DNA from: SMWD01 sp964629475
GTDB lineage: Bacteria > Pseudomonadota > Gammaproteobacteria > Steroidobacterales > GCA-2729495
DNA: 64,000 bases
NCBI GenBank assembly: GCA_964629475.1
Contig: CAZVQW010000014.1
Location: 1-64,000, forward strand
Reading direction: 5' to 3'
The notes under the pieces: generated by a model
The model's input: the letters and a program-made list of their open reading frames with translations, nothing else
What the model was told of the DNA's origin: nothing
Databases searched by the model: none
Program-made: the position numbers and the translations under genes
Part shown: in pieces, positions 16,721-25,613 of the stretch
How the letters are laid out: every line of letters starts with the position of its first letter
Position numbering within the stretch: the stretch's first letter is position 1

Positions 16721-19141
16721 ATGAGCTGGATAGGTAAATCACCCAACCGAAAAGAAGACGACCGGCTGATCCGGGGACAGGGGTTATTTGTCGACGACAA
16801 GCAAGGCTACGGGATGCTTCACCTGCACCTGGTCCGATCACCCTATGCCCATGCCAAAATCCTGAGTATCGATGTTGCCGCAGCCGAGGCGCTGCCGGGC
16901 GTCATCTGCACATTGACCGGCGCGGAAGTCAAAGCATTGATGCCCGAGTCGTTCATGGAACTCGGACCCGAGCCCGCGGCAAGTATTCAGGACTACCCGA
17001 TGGCCGTCGACAAGGCCGTCTTCCAGGGTGAACCGGTGGCTGCAGTGGTTGCGGAAACCCCGGCCCTGGCTGCCGACGGCGGAGCGCTGATCGAGATCGA
17101 TTACGACATGCTCGATGCAGTCATCACGGCCGAACAGGCCATGGAAGACGAGGATGTCCTGCACGAATCCGCAGGTACGAACAAGATCTGGCAGGGCGTC
17201 TATGAATACGGTGAGGTCAACAAAGCCTTCGACGAGGCCGCCACGGTCGTCAAGATAGACCGGATGCATTTTCACCGTTTTGCCAGTACGCCGGTGGAAA
17301 ACAACGCCGTCGTTGCCGAATGGCTACCCCACGGTGATCTGGATTTCTTTTGCAATAACTCTTTTGTCGGGTTCGCTCAGCAACTTCTGTCACCTGCGCT
17401 CGGCGTCGGCGTCGATCAGATGCATATCAAGACGCATGATATCGGCGGCAGCTTCGGCAACAAGATATCCAACTACACACAGATGGCGATTGCCGCCCTG
17501 GCGTCGCGCAAAGCCGGCGGTAGGCCGGTTAAGTGGGCCGAAACGCGCACCGAGCACCTGCTGTCGAGCGGCCACGGTAATGAGCGAACGTTTCTGGATA
17601 CCGAAGTCGCGCTCGACGAGAACGGCGTCATTACAGCTGTCCGGTCACAGCACATCGACGATTGCGGCGCCTATCCGCGCTACGAGCCGCTGGGTTGCGT
17701 CATCTGGTCACAGGTTTTACCGGCAACTTATGGCGTGCGAAATTTCCGTATCGATTTCTCCCAGGCTGTGACCAACAAATGTCCGGTCGTTCCAAATCGC
17801 GGCTACTCACGCATGCAGCACCTGTGGTTCATGGAACGAATCATCGACATTTGCGCACATGAACTTGCGATCCCCGCCGATGAAATGCGGCTGAAGAACT
17901 ACATCACCGATTTTCCTTATACGACACCCAACGGCTGCGTTTACGATTCCGGTAATTACCCGGCCATGCTTGACAAGGCCAAGGAACTGATCGGCTGGGA
18001 TGACTGGAAACAGAAACAGGCTGATGCGCGTGCCGAAGGCCGGCTGCTGGGTATCGGCATCGGCACGACTCTGGACTCGGGTACGAATAATTTCGGTCAG
18101 GCCAGGATCATGAATCCCGATCTGCCGTTCTCGGGTAACTCCGAAGTCGCCACGATCAGGATCGACCTGCAGGGTTCGGTGATCGTGACCCTCGGATCCG
18201 GCCCGTCGGGACAGAGCCACGAAACGACAACCTCGCAGGTTGTTGCCGAGGAACTCGGCATCAGCCCCGACCTGGTTCGCGTGCGCACCGGGTTCGATAC
18301 CGGCTGGAATACCTTCGTCGGCCATTCCGGCAGCTATGCGAGTCAGTTCGCCGTCACCGGCCTGTCTGCCGTCCATGGCGCCTGTAAAAAACTCAAAGCC
18401 GAGATGCGTCGGCTTGCCGCCTTCCTGCTCGAAGCCAGTGAAGAGGATCTCGAATTCGGTATGGGCGAGGAAGGCCCGCAAGTTGGCGTCAAAGGCAGCG
18501 ATCAGGCCATCAACTACTGGTATATGGGCAACCTCGTCAATAATGACAACGCGGTGCTGGCCGGAGAACTCGGCGATGTCACCCTGAATATTCGTCACGT
18601 CTACCGACCACCGTTCACCATTCCCGATACCGACCGCAAATACGGCAATCTGACACTGACTTATGCGTCACAGTTGCATATCGCCGTAATCGAAATCGAT
18701 CGGGCTTTCGGCCATCCAAAAATTCTCGCCTATGCGGCAGTCGATGACTGCGGAACCGTCATCAATCCAAAAGTTGTCGGTGGCCAGGTCCATGGCGCAA
18801 CCGCGCATGGAATTGGCGCGGCCATTATGGAAACCTTTCAATACGATGAGACCGGCAATTTGCTGACATCGTCATTAAGCGACTATTGCCCGATTACCTC
18901 CATGAACATGCCCGACGTCCAATACGGCAGTATTCAGACCCCCTCGCCTTTCAGCTACAACGGTGCCAAGGGTATGGGCGAAGGTGGCGGTGCACCGCTA
19001 CATACGGTTTCTGCCGCCGTACAGGATGCGCTGGCCACCGAAGGCATCATCGTCACGGACTCTCACCACTCGGCTACTTCAGTTTTCGAGTTGCTGCAAG
19101 ATCAGGAGCAGTCATCCGGCGTGCATGTCGATAAGCGGTAA
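16721..19141 (+). CDS. Molybdenum hydroxylase large (molybdopterin) subunit, CoxL-like but not CO dehydrogenase
   Basis: 806 residues of the xanthine-dehydrogenase family. The N-terminal a/b hammerhead begins RLIRGQGLFVDD; cofactor loops include DIGGSFGNK; the C-terminal GMGEGGGAP holds the catalytic glutamate. The loop that reads AYxCSFR in form I CO dehydrogenase and AYRGAGR in form II reads PNRGYSRMQ here, so the Cu-Mo cysteine is absent and CO oxidation is not supported. The likely reaction is hydroxylation of a carbon next to nitrogen or a carbonyl, with water as oxygen source. No Tat signal; cytoplasmic. It closes the four-gene operon. Confidence 0.9.
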   Translation: MSWIGKSPNRKEDDRLIRGQGLFVDDKQGYGMLHLHLVRSPYAHAKILSIDVAAAEALPGVICTLTGAEVKALMPESFMELGPEPAASIQDYPMAVDKAVFQGEPVAAVVAETPALAADGGALIEIDYDMLDAVITAEQAMEDEDVLHESAGTNKIWQGVYEYGEVNKAFDEAATVVKIDRMHFHRFASTPVENNAVVAEWLPHGDLDFFCNNSFVGFAQQLLSPALGVGVDQMHIKTHDIGGSFGNKISNYTQMAIAALASRKAGGRPVKWAETRTEHLLSSGHGNERTFLDTEVALDENGVITAVRSQHIDDCGAYPRYEPLGCVIWSQVLPATYGVRNFRIDFSQAVTNKCPVVPNRGYSRMQHLWFMERIIDICAHELAIPADEMRLKNYITDFPYTTPNGCVYDSGNYPAMLDKAKELIGWDDWKQKQADARAEGRLLGIGIGTTLDSGTNNFGQARIMNPDLPFSGNSEVATIRIDLQGSVIVTLGSGPSGQSHETTTSQVVAEELGISPDLVRVRTGFDTGWNTFVGHSGSYASQFAVTGLSAVHGACKKLKAEMRRLAAFLLEASEEDLEFGMGEEGPQVGVKGSDQAINYWYMGNLVNNDNAVLAGELGDVTLNIRHVYRPPFTIPDTDRKYGNLTLTYASQLHIAVIEIDRAFGHPKILAYAAVDDCGTVINPKVVGGQVHGATAHGIGAAIMETFQYDETGNLLTSSLSDYCPITSMNMPDVQYGSIQTPSPFSYNGAKGMGEGGGAPLHTVSAAVQDALATEGIIVTDSHHSATSVFELLQDQEQSSGVHVDKR

Positions 19142-19162
19142 CCGGCATAAGGCCGTTAGCGC

Positions 19163-20053
19163 ATGCTAACTTCACAGCGCGAAAAACAAGCCGCTTTACT
19201 ATTGGCACTCACGATGCTCTGTTTTGCCGCCAATCACGTGATTGGCAGAGCCGTGCATGGTGAGCTGCCTCCACTGGGACTGTCATTCTGGCGCTGGGTT
19301 TTTGGCGCCGTCATTCTTTTCCCCTTCGTTGCACCAGATCTGGTTGAGACAGTGCCACGCTACCTCAGGCATTGGCGACTATTCTCGATACTGGGCTTTC
19401 TGATGATAGGCAGCACCAGCCTGATTCTGGTGGCTCTGAATTTCACCACCGCAACAAATACTTCCCTGATCAACGCGACTCAACCTACCATAACGGCATT
19501 ACTCTGCTGGATATTCCTGCGGGACAGACTCAGCCCCATCCAATGGGGCGGCATTATCATTGCCTTTGCCGGTGTTGCACAGATGATCTTACGCGGAGAC
19601 TGGCAAGCGTTTGACAGCCTGAGCTTCGATCGCGGCGATCTAATCGTGCTGCTGGCCATGTTCGGATTTGCCGGCTATGCCATTAATATTCGCAAAATAC
19701 CCGGCGAATTCAGTGCAATTCAATCTCTGTTTGCCGTAATCATATTCGGCATCATTCCCTTGCTGCCTTTCTACATTGCCGAAACCTTAATCTACAAGCC
19801 GATGTTCTTCAGTTGGCAAACTATATTGATAGTCGTCACTTTATCGCTATTGGTATCCGTGGCGGGAATGCTGATGTGGACCCGCGGTAATCAGCTGATT
19901 GGACCGAACCGGGCTGCGATCTACATGAACCTGCTACCGTTGTTCGGCGCCATACTGGCCGTCATATTCCTTCAGGAGACTATCGCCGTCTATCACCTGG
20001 TTGGCGGAGCCTTGATAGTCGGCGGAATGTGGCTGGTGTTGCGAAGAATATAA
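19163..20053 (+). CDS. EamA/DMT-family transporter
   Basis: 296 residues with about ten hydrophobic helices in two EamA repeats; the first has NHVIGRAVHGELPPLGLSFW and the second ends with LPLFGAILAVIFLQETI, the usual spacing of drug/metabolite transporter family exporters. It starts 21 bases after the molybdenum hydroxylase large subunit, so it may be cotranscribed and could export or import the substrate or product. Ligand unknown. Confidence 0.9.
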   Translation: MLTSQREKQAALLLALTMLCFAANHVIGRAVHGELPPLGLSFWRWVFGAVILFPFVAPDLVETVPRYLRHWRLFSILGFLMIGSTSLILVALNFTTATNTSLINATQPTITALLCWIFLRDRLSPIQWGGIIIAFAGVAQMILRGDWQAFDSLSFDRGDLIVLLAMFGFAGYAINIRKIPGEFSAIQSLFAVIIFGIIPLLPFYIAETLIYKPMFFSWQTILIVVTLSLLVSVAGMLMWTRGNQLIGPNRAAIYMNLLPLFGAILAVIFLQETIAVYHLVGGALIVGGMWLVLRRI

Positions 20054-20068
20054 AGTGTGATAGTTCAG

Positions 20069-20160
20069 ACTTGATAGTTCAGACAATGCCAGGTCACATT
20101 TTGCCCGCATGACTGCTTCGTGCCTGTAAGCAGTCGGTCAGATAATGACGAATTATTGAC
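20069..20160 (+). repeat. Copy A of a 92-bp dispersed intergenic repeat with a conserved hairpin
   Basis: This segment aligns without gaps to 35651-35742, by eye about 70% identical; shared blocks include TTCAGACA, CCGCATG, GCCTGTAAG and GGTCAGAT. A stem GACTGCTT/AAGCAGTC (20111-20135) surrounds a loop ending GCCTGT; in the other copy the stem is kept with G-U pairs. A second imperfect stem spans 20136-20161. It fills the gap between the convergent EamA and OsmC-like genes and may act as a terminator for both. Confidence 0.7.
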
Positions 20161-21441
20161 CTATTGACGCCTGTGCGGCTGAAAGCTGACACTGGTATGC
20201 GTCGATACCCGGTATGCGGCATGCAGATAACAGGTCTGCTCGCCCATCCGGACCAGTTCGCTGCAATGACTCTGCGGTTCATCAGTATCCAGGCACACCA
20301 GAGTTCGCACCGGCTCTGCCGCTGGTTCGCCACCCTCTGCCAGACGGAATCCTGTCGATTGCGTAACTCTATAGCCCTGTAATCCTTGCTTCACAATTTG
20401 TGCATAACGGCCAATTTGTGTCATGAAACAAAAAGCAATGCCGCAGGACAAAAGAGCCAGCCCGGATGGAGCGCGTTCCTGCCCACCCACGGCGGCGGAG
20501 TCATCGCTCAGGAACTCGAATACGCTGCCCGCGGGTTGAATACACTGCACCGTCAGCACTTTCATTCCATCAGACCGAATCCGTCCATGGGTACGTACAT
20601 GAACCGTTCTTTTTTGTTCAGACTGCAAGCCAACCGCACCGTCAGCGGCAAGCAATTGAGCGGCATCATCAGCGAGTTTCCGAATGATCTCCTCCTCTGT
20701 GGAATCCGTCGGCACTGACTCGGCAAATATAAATAAAGGTGCAGGATCAGTCAGGCCCATGCCCGCTGTTGTCGGTTCCCCCATCGCTACAGCGGGCTGG
20801 TCATTGACCTGAACCAGGAACTCGCCGGGTAATTCTTCGGACAGACAACGAACTGCCGGCGACCTTTTAGCAACAGACACATCGGCAATGTCGGAAAACT
20901 CCACATCCGGGGCATTTCCGGCAGCCGAGAACTGAACTTCGACAGACTCTATGGCGGCGGTCATCGTCCCCCGAAGCGCAGAGCCTTCCATGGTAAAAAA
21001 GTTATCCTGCAAAAGTTCCAATGACTCGATGCCAATACCCCGGTCATTAGCCTCTGCAATAAATTCAGACAAACAGGACGCAGCAAGGCCAGCCGTGAAG
21101 AAAGCCAGCGGAAAGGGAGCAAGATCGGTCCCGTTGAGCCAGGGCCCTTCATCGCAGATCAGGCGCCAGCACGGTCCTTCAGATCCATACTCGACGATGG
21201 CTTCCTTCTGCATGCCTTCCAGAGCTCGCGCACTGGTGCGGATATGAATCTGCCCGGCAGAAGATGGCGGAAAATCCTTGCGTTGTTCCCGGCTGCTAAC
21301 CCTGAAAGCCAGCGGATCTCCCGGACGAACCATTAGTGAATAGCCCTCATCCTTATGCAGAGGCTGGTGCTGCGAAGACGAGGCATCACTGGAAAAGCGA
21401 AGATTAATTCGGTGATTGCGCCAGTTGACGGAACTCATCAT
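20161..21441 (-). CDS. Two-domain OsmC-like protein
   Basis: 426 residues. Two stretches look like the buried helix of OsmC/Ohr folds that carries a reactive cysteine: PFPLAFFTAGLAASCLSEF in the first half and GLALLSCGIAFCFMTQIG in the second. I therefore read it as tandem OsmC domains, about twice the usual 140-180 residues. OsmC proteins reduce organic peroxides or act in thiol chemistry. The start at 21441 overlaps the end of the upstream LeuA-like gene by 38 bases; a later Met (MVRPGDPLAF, residue 37) is an alternative. It is the last gene of the ten-gene minus-strand operon. The family call comes from pattern only. Confidence 0.65.
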   Translation of the reverse strand: MMSSVNWRNHRINLRFSSDASSSQHQPLHKDEGYSLMVRPGDPLAFRVSSREQRKDFPPSSAGQIHIRTSARALEGMQKEAIVEYGSEGPCWRLICDEGPWLNGTDLAPFPLAFFTAGLAASCLSEFIAEANDRGIGIESLELLQDNFFTMEGSALRGTMTAAIESVEVQFSAAGNAPDVEFSDIADVSVAKRSPAVRCLSEELPGEFLVQVNDQPAVAMGEPTTAGMGLTDPAPLFIFAESVPTDSTEEEIIRKLADDAAQLLAADGAVGLQSEQKRTVHVRTHGRIRSDGMKVLTVQCIQPAGSVFEFLSDDSAAVGGQERAPSGLALLSCGIAFCFMTQIGRYAQIVKQGLQGYRVTQSTGFRLAEGGEPAAEPVRTLVCLDTDEPQSHCSELVRMGEQTCYLHAAYRVSTHTSVSFQPHRRQ

Positions 21442-22585
21442 CCGTCAACAAGCGGCCGGCTGCCGTACCCTGCTCCTTAACCTGTGCGAGCAGGGAAGCA
21501 TGCTGGTCTTCCGATACGGTAAGACCCAGTTCTTCCAGTTTCAGCTTGATGCTGGACAAACCACTTTTCTTACCCAGCACAATTCTTCTCGGCGCCGAAA
21601 CCAGTTCGGAAGAATAAGGCTCGATGGCCTCAGGGATATGAAACTGGTTGGCCACTGCACCACTCTCACGCGTGAACAGGTTTTCGCCAACCACCGGTCG
21701 CCATCCATCCACCCGGTAATTGCCGGCCTTTTCAACCAGTGCGGCAACCTTGCGTGCCTGATTGAGATTCATGTTGACCGGCACGTCATACAGGCAACTC
21801 AGCGCCAGCGCAGCTTCGCAGATATCGGTATTACCGGCCCGTTCACCGATGCCGTTGACAGTTCCCTGCACCCAGTCCGCACCGGCGCGAACCGCCGCAA
21901 CGGCAGATGCCGTACCCAGACCGAAATCATTGTGTCCGTGAAAATGCAGCGGCATGTCCGGACCGATCCAGCCCCTGACTTCCCTGATAATTATTTCGAC
22001 TGCTTCGGGCGAACAAGCGCCGATAGTATCCACAACCGCAACCTCAGAAGCGCCCGCTTCTATCGCGGCCGCATACACTTCCTGCAGAAACGCGAGTTCA
22101 CTGCGGGTGCTGTCTACCGGGAAGAACAATACCTTCATGCCGTGGTCAACCGCATGACCAATGGCATCGGTCGCACGCTCGATAACTTTCTTGCGATCGA
22201 AACCATAAGCTTTCATTTTGATATCGCTGGTCGAAATCTCGATCAACGTGGCCTTGAGCCCCAGCTCGATCAGTGCATCGAGATCACCCCTGACGGCACG
22301 GGAAAACCCCCAGATTTCTGAATCCAGCCCGGCCTCGACGATGCGCTTGACCGCTTGATTATCGGCTTCCGATACCTTGGGAAAACCGGCCTCGATGCGG
22401 CCGACGCCAAGGTCAGACAGGCCGCAGGCAATTTCAAACTTCTCATCGGGGGTGAACACAACACCGACAGCCTGCTCTCCGTCCCGGAGCGTCGTATCGT
22501 AGAACTGCACGGGTTTGCTGCGGTCGAAACCCGCACGCACTTCATCCCGTTCATTCAGTTCACTGATCCAGATCTTATCTTTCAT
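21404..22585 (-). CDS. DRE-TIM metallolyase: isopropylmalate/homocitrate/citramalate synthase-like
   Basis: 393 residues. It has the DRE-TIM signatures FYDTTLRDGEQAVG at the N-terminus, LHFHGHNDFGLG with the two metal-binding histidines, and VNGIGERAGN. It lacks the C-terminal LeuA allosteric domain, so it is not a standard feedback-regulated LeuA and is nearer in size to homocitrate synthase or NifV. It should condense an acyl-CoA with a 2-oxo acid, or cleave the reverse product, in the cytoplasm. In this operon, among hydrolases, it probably serves a catabolic or unusual condensation step. Confidence 0.85.
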   Translation of the reverse strand: MKDKIWISELNERDEVRAGFDRSKPVQFYDTTLRDGEQAVGVVFTPDEKFEIACGLSDLGVGRIEAGFPKVSEADNQAVKRIVEAGLDSEIWGFSRAVRGDLDALIELGLKATLIEISTSDIKMKAYGFDRKKVIERATDAIGHAVDHGMKVLFFPVDSTRSELAFLQEVYAAAIEAGASEVAVVDTIGACSPEAVEIIIREVRGWIGPDMPLHFHGHNDFGLGTASAVAAVRAGADWVQGTVNGIGERAGNTDICEAALALSCLYDVPVNMNLNQARKVAALVEKAGNYRVDGWRPVVGENLFTRESGAVANQFHIPEAIEPYSSELVSAPRRIVLGKKSGLSSIKLKLEELGLTVSEDQHASLLAQVKEQGTAAGRLLTDDEFRQLAQSPN

Positions 22586-22650
22586 ATCATCCTCAAAATA
22601 ATTGTCAGATTGCCCGTTATTGCCTCAGGCCAAAACACAGATCCCGGAAA

Positions 22651-23460
22651 TCAGGCAAGAGCAATCGGCCGCACCAAAGATGCTTCACCGCCTTTGATCT
22701 TCAACGGCAACACCACCACCGTCGACACCGATACCGAATCTGCCGCCAGGTCCTCGAAGGTCAGGCTCTTCATGACATAGATACCATTTTCAACCAGCAG
22801 GACACGATGTGCGTCGAACAAATTGGGCACGCCGATGGAAAGATTGTCAGTTCCCACCAACCGGGGTTTCTTCTCCGCCAGCCAACGCACGGCTTCGGGA
22901 GACAACCCTGCCCATTTATATAAATAGGTATCGGCATCGGTTTCGAAGTAACGCCCGTAACCGGTACGCACCAGGGCACAGTCGCCTTCGTTCAGGCTCA
23001 GCCCCTGGCGTTCGGCAGCCGCCTCCATATCCTCGACCGTGATCGAGTATTTCTCCGGCAGAACGTCCACGCCCTTGACTGCGGGAATATCGAACATCAC
23101 GGCTCTTAGGATCAGCGGCGGAACAGACTCCATGCTGTGCAGCGGTTCAGGCAGATCGACAAAACCCGTGTCACGCTGATGCGGGCGAATGTCATGTCCC
23201 AGCACCATGTTGTCCTGTGACATGTGAACGGGCACATCGAAGTGCGTACCCGAATGCATCGACGTGATCACCAGTGAAATGGCATCGCCGAACCCCGGCT
23301 CAATTTTCCCGAGGTCTTTCTCGACATATTCGTGGTAGCGATACATATAGAACTGGAACGGCGGATCGATCGGATGCACCGGCATGCCCGGCCAGTACGC
23401 CTGCCCAAGATCGTAGACTTTGGCTCCCGCCAGCAATTCATGAAGCGCCTTCTCAGCCAT
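22651..23460 (-). CDS. Cyclase/kynurenine formamidase-like metal hydrolase
   Basis: 269 residues with the family metal motif HSGTHFDVPVHM (HxGTHxDxPxH) near residue 70. Related enzymes hydrolyse N-formylkynurenine, isatin or other cyclic amides. No signal; cytoplasmic. A weak AGAAGA precedes the ATG. It lies 15 bases after the M20 amidase gene and before the LeuA-like gene. In this setting ring opening or amide hydrolysis of an N-containing intermediate is plausible. Confidence 0.88.
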   Translation of the reverse strand: MAEKALHELLAGAKVYDLGQAYWPGMPVHPIDPPFQFYMYRYHEYVEKDLGKIEPGFGDAISLVITSMHSGTHFDVPVHMSQDNMVLGHDIRPHQRDTGFVDLPEPLHSMESVPPLILRAVMFDIPAVKGVDVLPEKYSITVEDMEAAAERQGLSLNEGDCALVRTGYGRYFETDADTYLYKWAGLSPEAVRWLAEKKPRLVGTDNLSIGVPNLFDAHRVLLVENGIYVMKSLTFEDLAADSVSVSTVVVLPLKIKGGEASLVRPIALA

Positions 23461-23475
23461 TGGATCTTCTCTCCG

Positions 23476-24613
23476 TCAATCTGCCGTACCGCACATGCTG
23501 AGAATACACTGGATATACACTTTAATAATATCGAGCATATCGCCGATGTGCACCGCCTCGCCCTGGTGCGTATCGAATCCGCCGCCGCCCGACCGAATCC
23601 GGCCTGCCGAACCATAGTTAACGGTCGGGATGCCATAACGATTCATATGGGCCGCATCGGAGTACCAGATTTCGGTGCCGAACTCCGGTGCCGTACCCAG
23701 TTGTTTCGTATGCGCCTCCACGATCATTTCGATCAACTCGTGATCGTCCGGAATCGACGTACCCGGAGCGGTTACATAGACATCGACCGTCGTGCCATCG
23801 AGGCAGGCATGTTCCCGGACGGTTTCCCGAATCAGTTCCCGTACTTCCCGATACACGGCAACCGGCAACACATCCGGCATCGTGCGAACATCCAGATAGA
23901 TGGTGCAGGTATCCGGCGTGCGTGCGCCACGCCAGGACCAGCCACCCTCGATGGCCGCGATATTGACCTTCGGACGCCAGTCACCTATCGCATTGCGCTC
24001 GATGTATTCGGGCATCCACTGATGCAATGCATTCAGTACCAGCGTTGAATTACTGATCGCGTTTTGCTCCGGCTCCGACCATGCTGTGTGAATCAGCACA
24101 CCCGGTACTTCGATCTTCAGCCACGTGGTACCGCAATGGCGCGGTATCAACATCATGTTCGTCGGCTCACCGAGAATGCAGGCATCGGCAACCGCGCCAT
24201 GCGTAATGGCAAACTTGGTACCCACTCCATAACCCTGGTAGTCCGGCCCGTCGAATTCACCGGTCGGCGCCTTCTCGATCTCACCGCAGACGCCGGCAAT
24301 CACGACATCGCCGCCGAGCTTGATGCCCGCCGCCTGGATTGCCCTGGCTGCAGTTACATAAGTGGCCATGGCGCTTTTCATATTGAAAGTACCCATGCCG
24401 TAGATCCACTCATCGTCGACCACGTTCCCCTCGCAGCGATAACCAAGACCGCGGTGCGCCTGCTCGGGACCGAATGAGGTATCCAGGTGNNNNNNNNNNN
24501 NNNNNNNNNNNNNNNNNNNNNNNNNNNNNNNNNNNNNNNNNNNNNNNNNNNNNNNNNNNNNNNNNNNNNNNNNNNNNNNNNNNNNNNNNTGCCTGGTCCA
24601 CGCTATTGACCAT
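23476..24613 (-). CDS. M20-family metallo-amidohydrolase, interrupted by an assembly gap
   Basis: The true start is probably ATG 24613, overlapping the FAH stop codon; eight codons (MVNSVDQA) follow, then 100 N, then the body from HLDTSFGPEQAHRG. Motifs: HLDT for the first metal, GMGTFNMKSA where the bridging Asp is Asn, GEIEKAP in place of the usual Glu-Glu pair, and ILGEPTNMM. Such proteins are related to acetylornithine deacetylase and carbamoylases. Roughly 60-75 residues normally precede the HxDT motif, more than 100 bases can supply, so the N run is likely a placeholder. Read literally, the two sides are also out of frame. Confidence 0.8.
24490..24589. other. Scaffold gap of 100 N inside the M20 gene
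   Basis: Exactly 100 N, the conventional gap of unknown size. The sequence on each side shares no visible overlap. It hides the N-terminal part of the M20 protein. Confidence 0.98.
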
Positions 24614-25577
24614 ATTCGTTCTCCACAATATAGGTAGTGAGCGTTCCCAGCCCCTCGATAGTGGCTTCTACGACATCGCCCGGATCCAGCCAGTCCGGCA
24701 CGGCCATACCGGCCGCAACACCTGGTGGACTGCCACTGGTGATGATATCGCCGGGCTCCAGTGTCGTATTCGACCACCATGAAACCAGCTCAGCTGTTTT
24801 GTAATGCATCTGGGAAGTATTGGCATCCTGGCGCACATCACCATTGACCCGTAGTTTCATATCGAGGTTATGAGGATCTTCCAGCTCATCGGGAGTTACT
24901 AGATACGGCCCGAAAGGACAGGACCCATCGAAGCTCTTGCCCAGCAGTATGACCTTGTTGGAATGCTCCCGGGCCTGAATATCCCGTGCGGACAAATCGT
25001 TGAAGATCGTAAACCCGGCCACATAGTCCAATGCATCTTCAACGTCGACACGAAAGGCTTTTTTGCCGATAACAATCCCGATCTCAATCTCATAGTCGAG
25101 TTGTTGCGTAAAATGCGGCACGACAACCTTCGCACCCGATCCCACAACTGAGGAAGGTGCTTCGAGAAACCCCGTGGGATGCTCGAAATGAAAACTCTGC
25201 CAGTCATGTGACTGCCATTCCGGGTTCTTCCAGGTGGTCAATTCCTCAAGATGGGAATCAAAGTTGCATGACGTGTGCAGAATCTTGCCGGGCCGGGGCA
25301 CCGGTGCCTGCAGTTCGACCTCATCCGCACTCCAGACGCACCTCTTTCCTCCAGCGCTTGTCAGCGCTGCCGGGTCACCACTTTCAAGATCATCAAGAAT
25401 TTCAACGAGGGCGCTCCACGCCTCTTTCATTGCCGCCTCGCCCTGCTCCAGAAAACCAATCATTGTGTCAGGCAGTTGCCCGCCGGATAACGCGTGCAAG
25501 TCAACATAGCAATCGTCAACGCAGGCGCCTACCGTAGTTTCGCCACTAGCTTTGATTTTAAAAGTTGCCAGTTTCAT
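24603..25577 (-). CDS. Fumarylacetoacetate hydrolase-family protein
   Basis: 324 residues with an N-terminal domain and the FAH catalytic domain: metal ligands in LDYEIEIGIVIGK (ExE) and FNDLSARDIQ, then KSFDGSCPFGPYLV and TSGSPPGVAAG. AAGGAG lies ten bases before the ATG. Members hydrolyse acylpyruvates, hydrate or decarboxylate ring-cleavage products. The 3' end overlaps the start of the M20 gene, so the two are coupled. It fits a ring-cleavage catabolic operon. Exact substrate unknown. Confidence 0.92.
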   Translation of the reverse strand: MKLATFKIKASGETTVGACVDDCYVDLHALSGGQLPDTMIGFLEQGEAAMKEAWSALVEILDDLESGDPAALTSAGGKRCVWSADEVELQAPVPRPGKILHTSCNFDSHLEELTTWKNPEWQSHDWQSFHFEHPTGFLEAPSSVVGSGAKVVVPHFTQQLDYEIEIGIVIGKKAFRVDVEDALDYVAGFTIFNDLSARDIQAREHSNKVILLGKSFDGSCPFGPYLVTPDELEDPHNLDMKLRVNGDVRQDANTSQMHYKTAELVSWWSNTTLEPGDIITSGSPPGVAAGMAVPDWLDPGDVVEATIEGLGTLTTYIVENEYGQ

Positions 25578-25613
25578 CTTTAAATTTCTCCTTCCATGGC
25601 CCGCACACAGCGC

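Noticed and set aside
14820..19141. Aerobic carbon monoxide dehydrogenase
   Set aside because: The large subunit lacks the AYxCSFR and AYRGAGR loops.
24490..24780. A 434-residue M20 protein that starts upstream of the gap at 24780
   Set aside because: The residues before the gap are an antisense frame of the FAH gene, not M20-like. The real start is ATG 24613.
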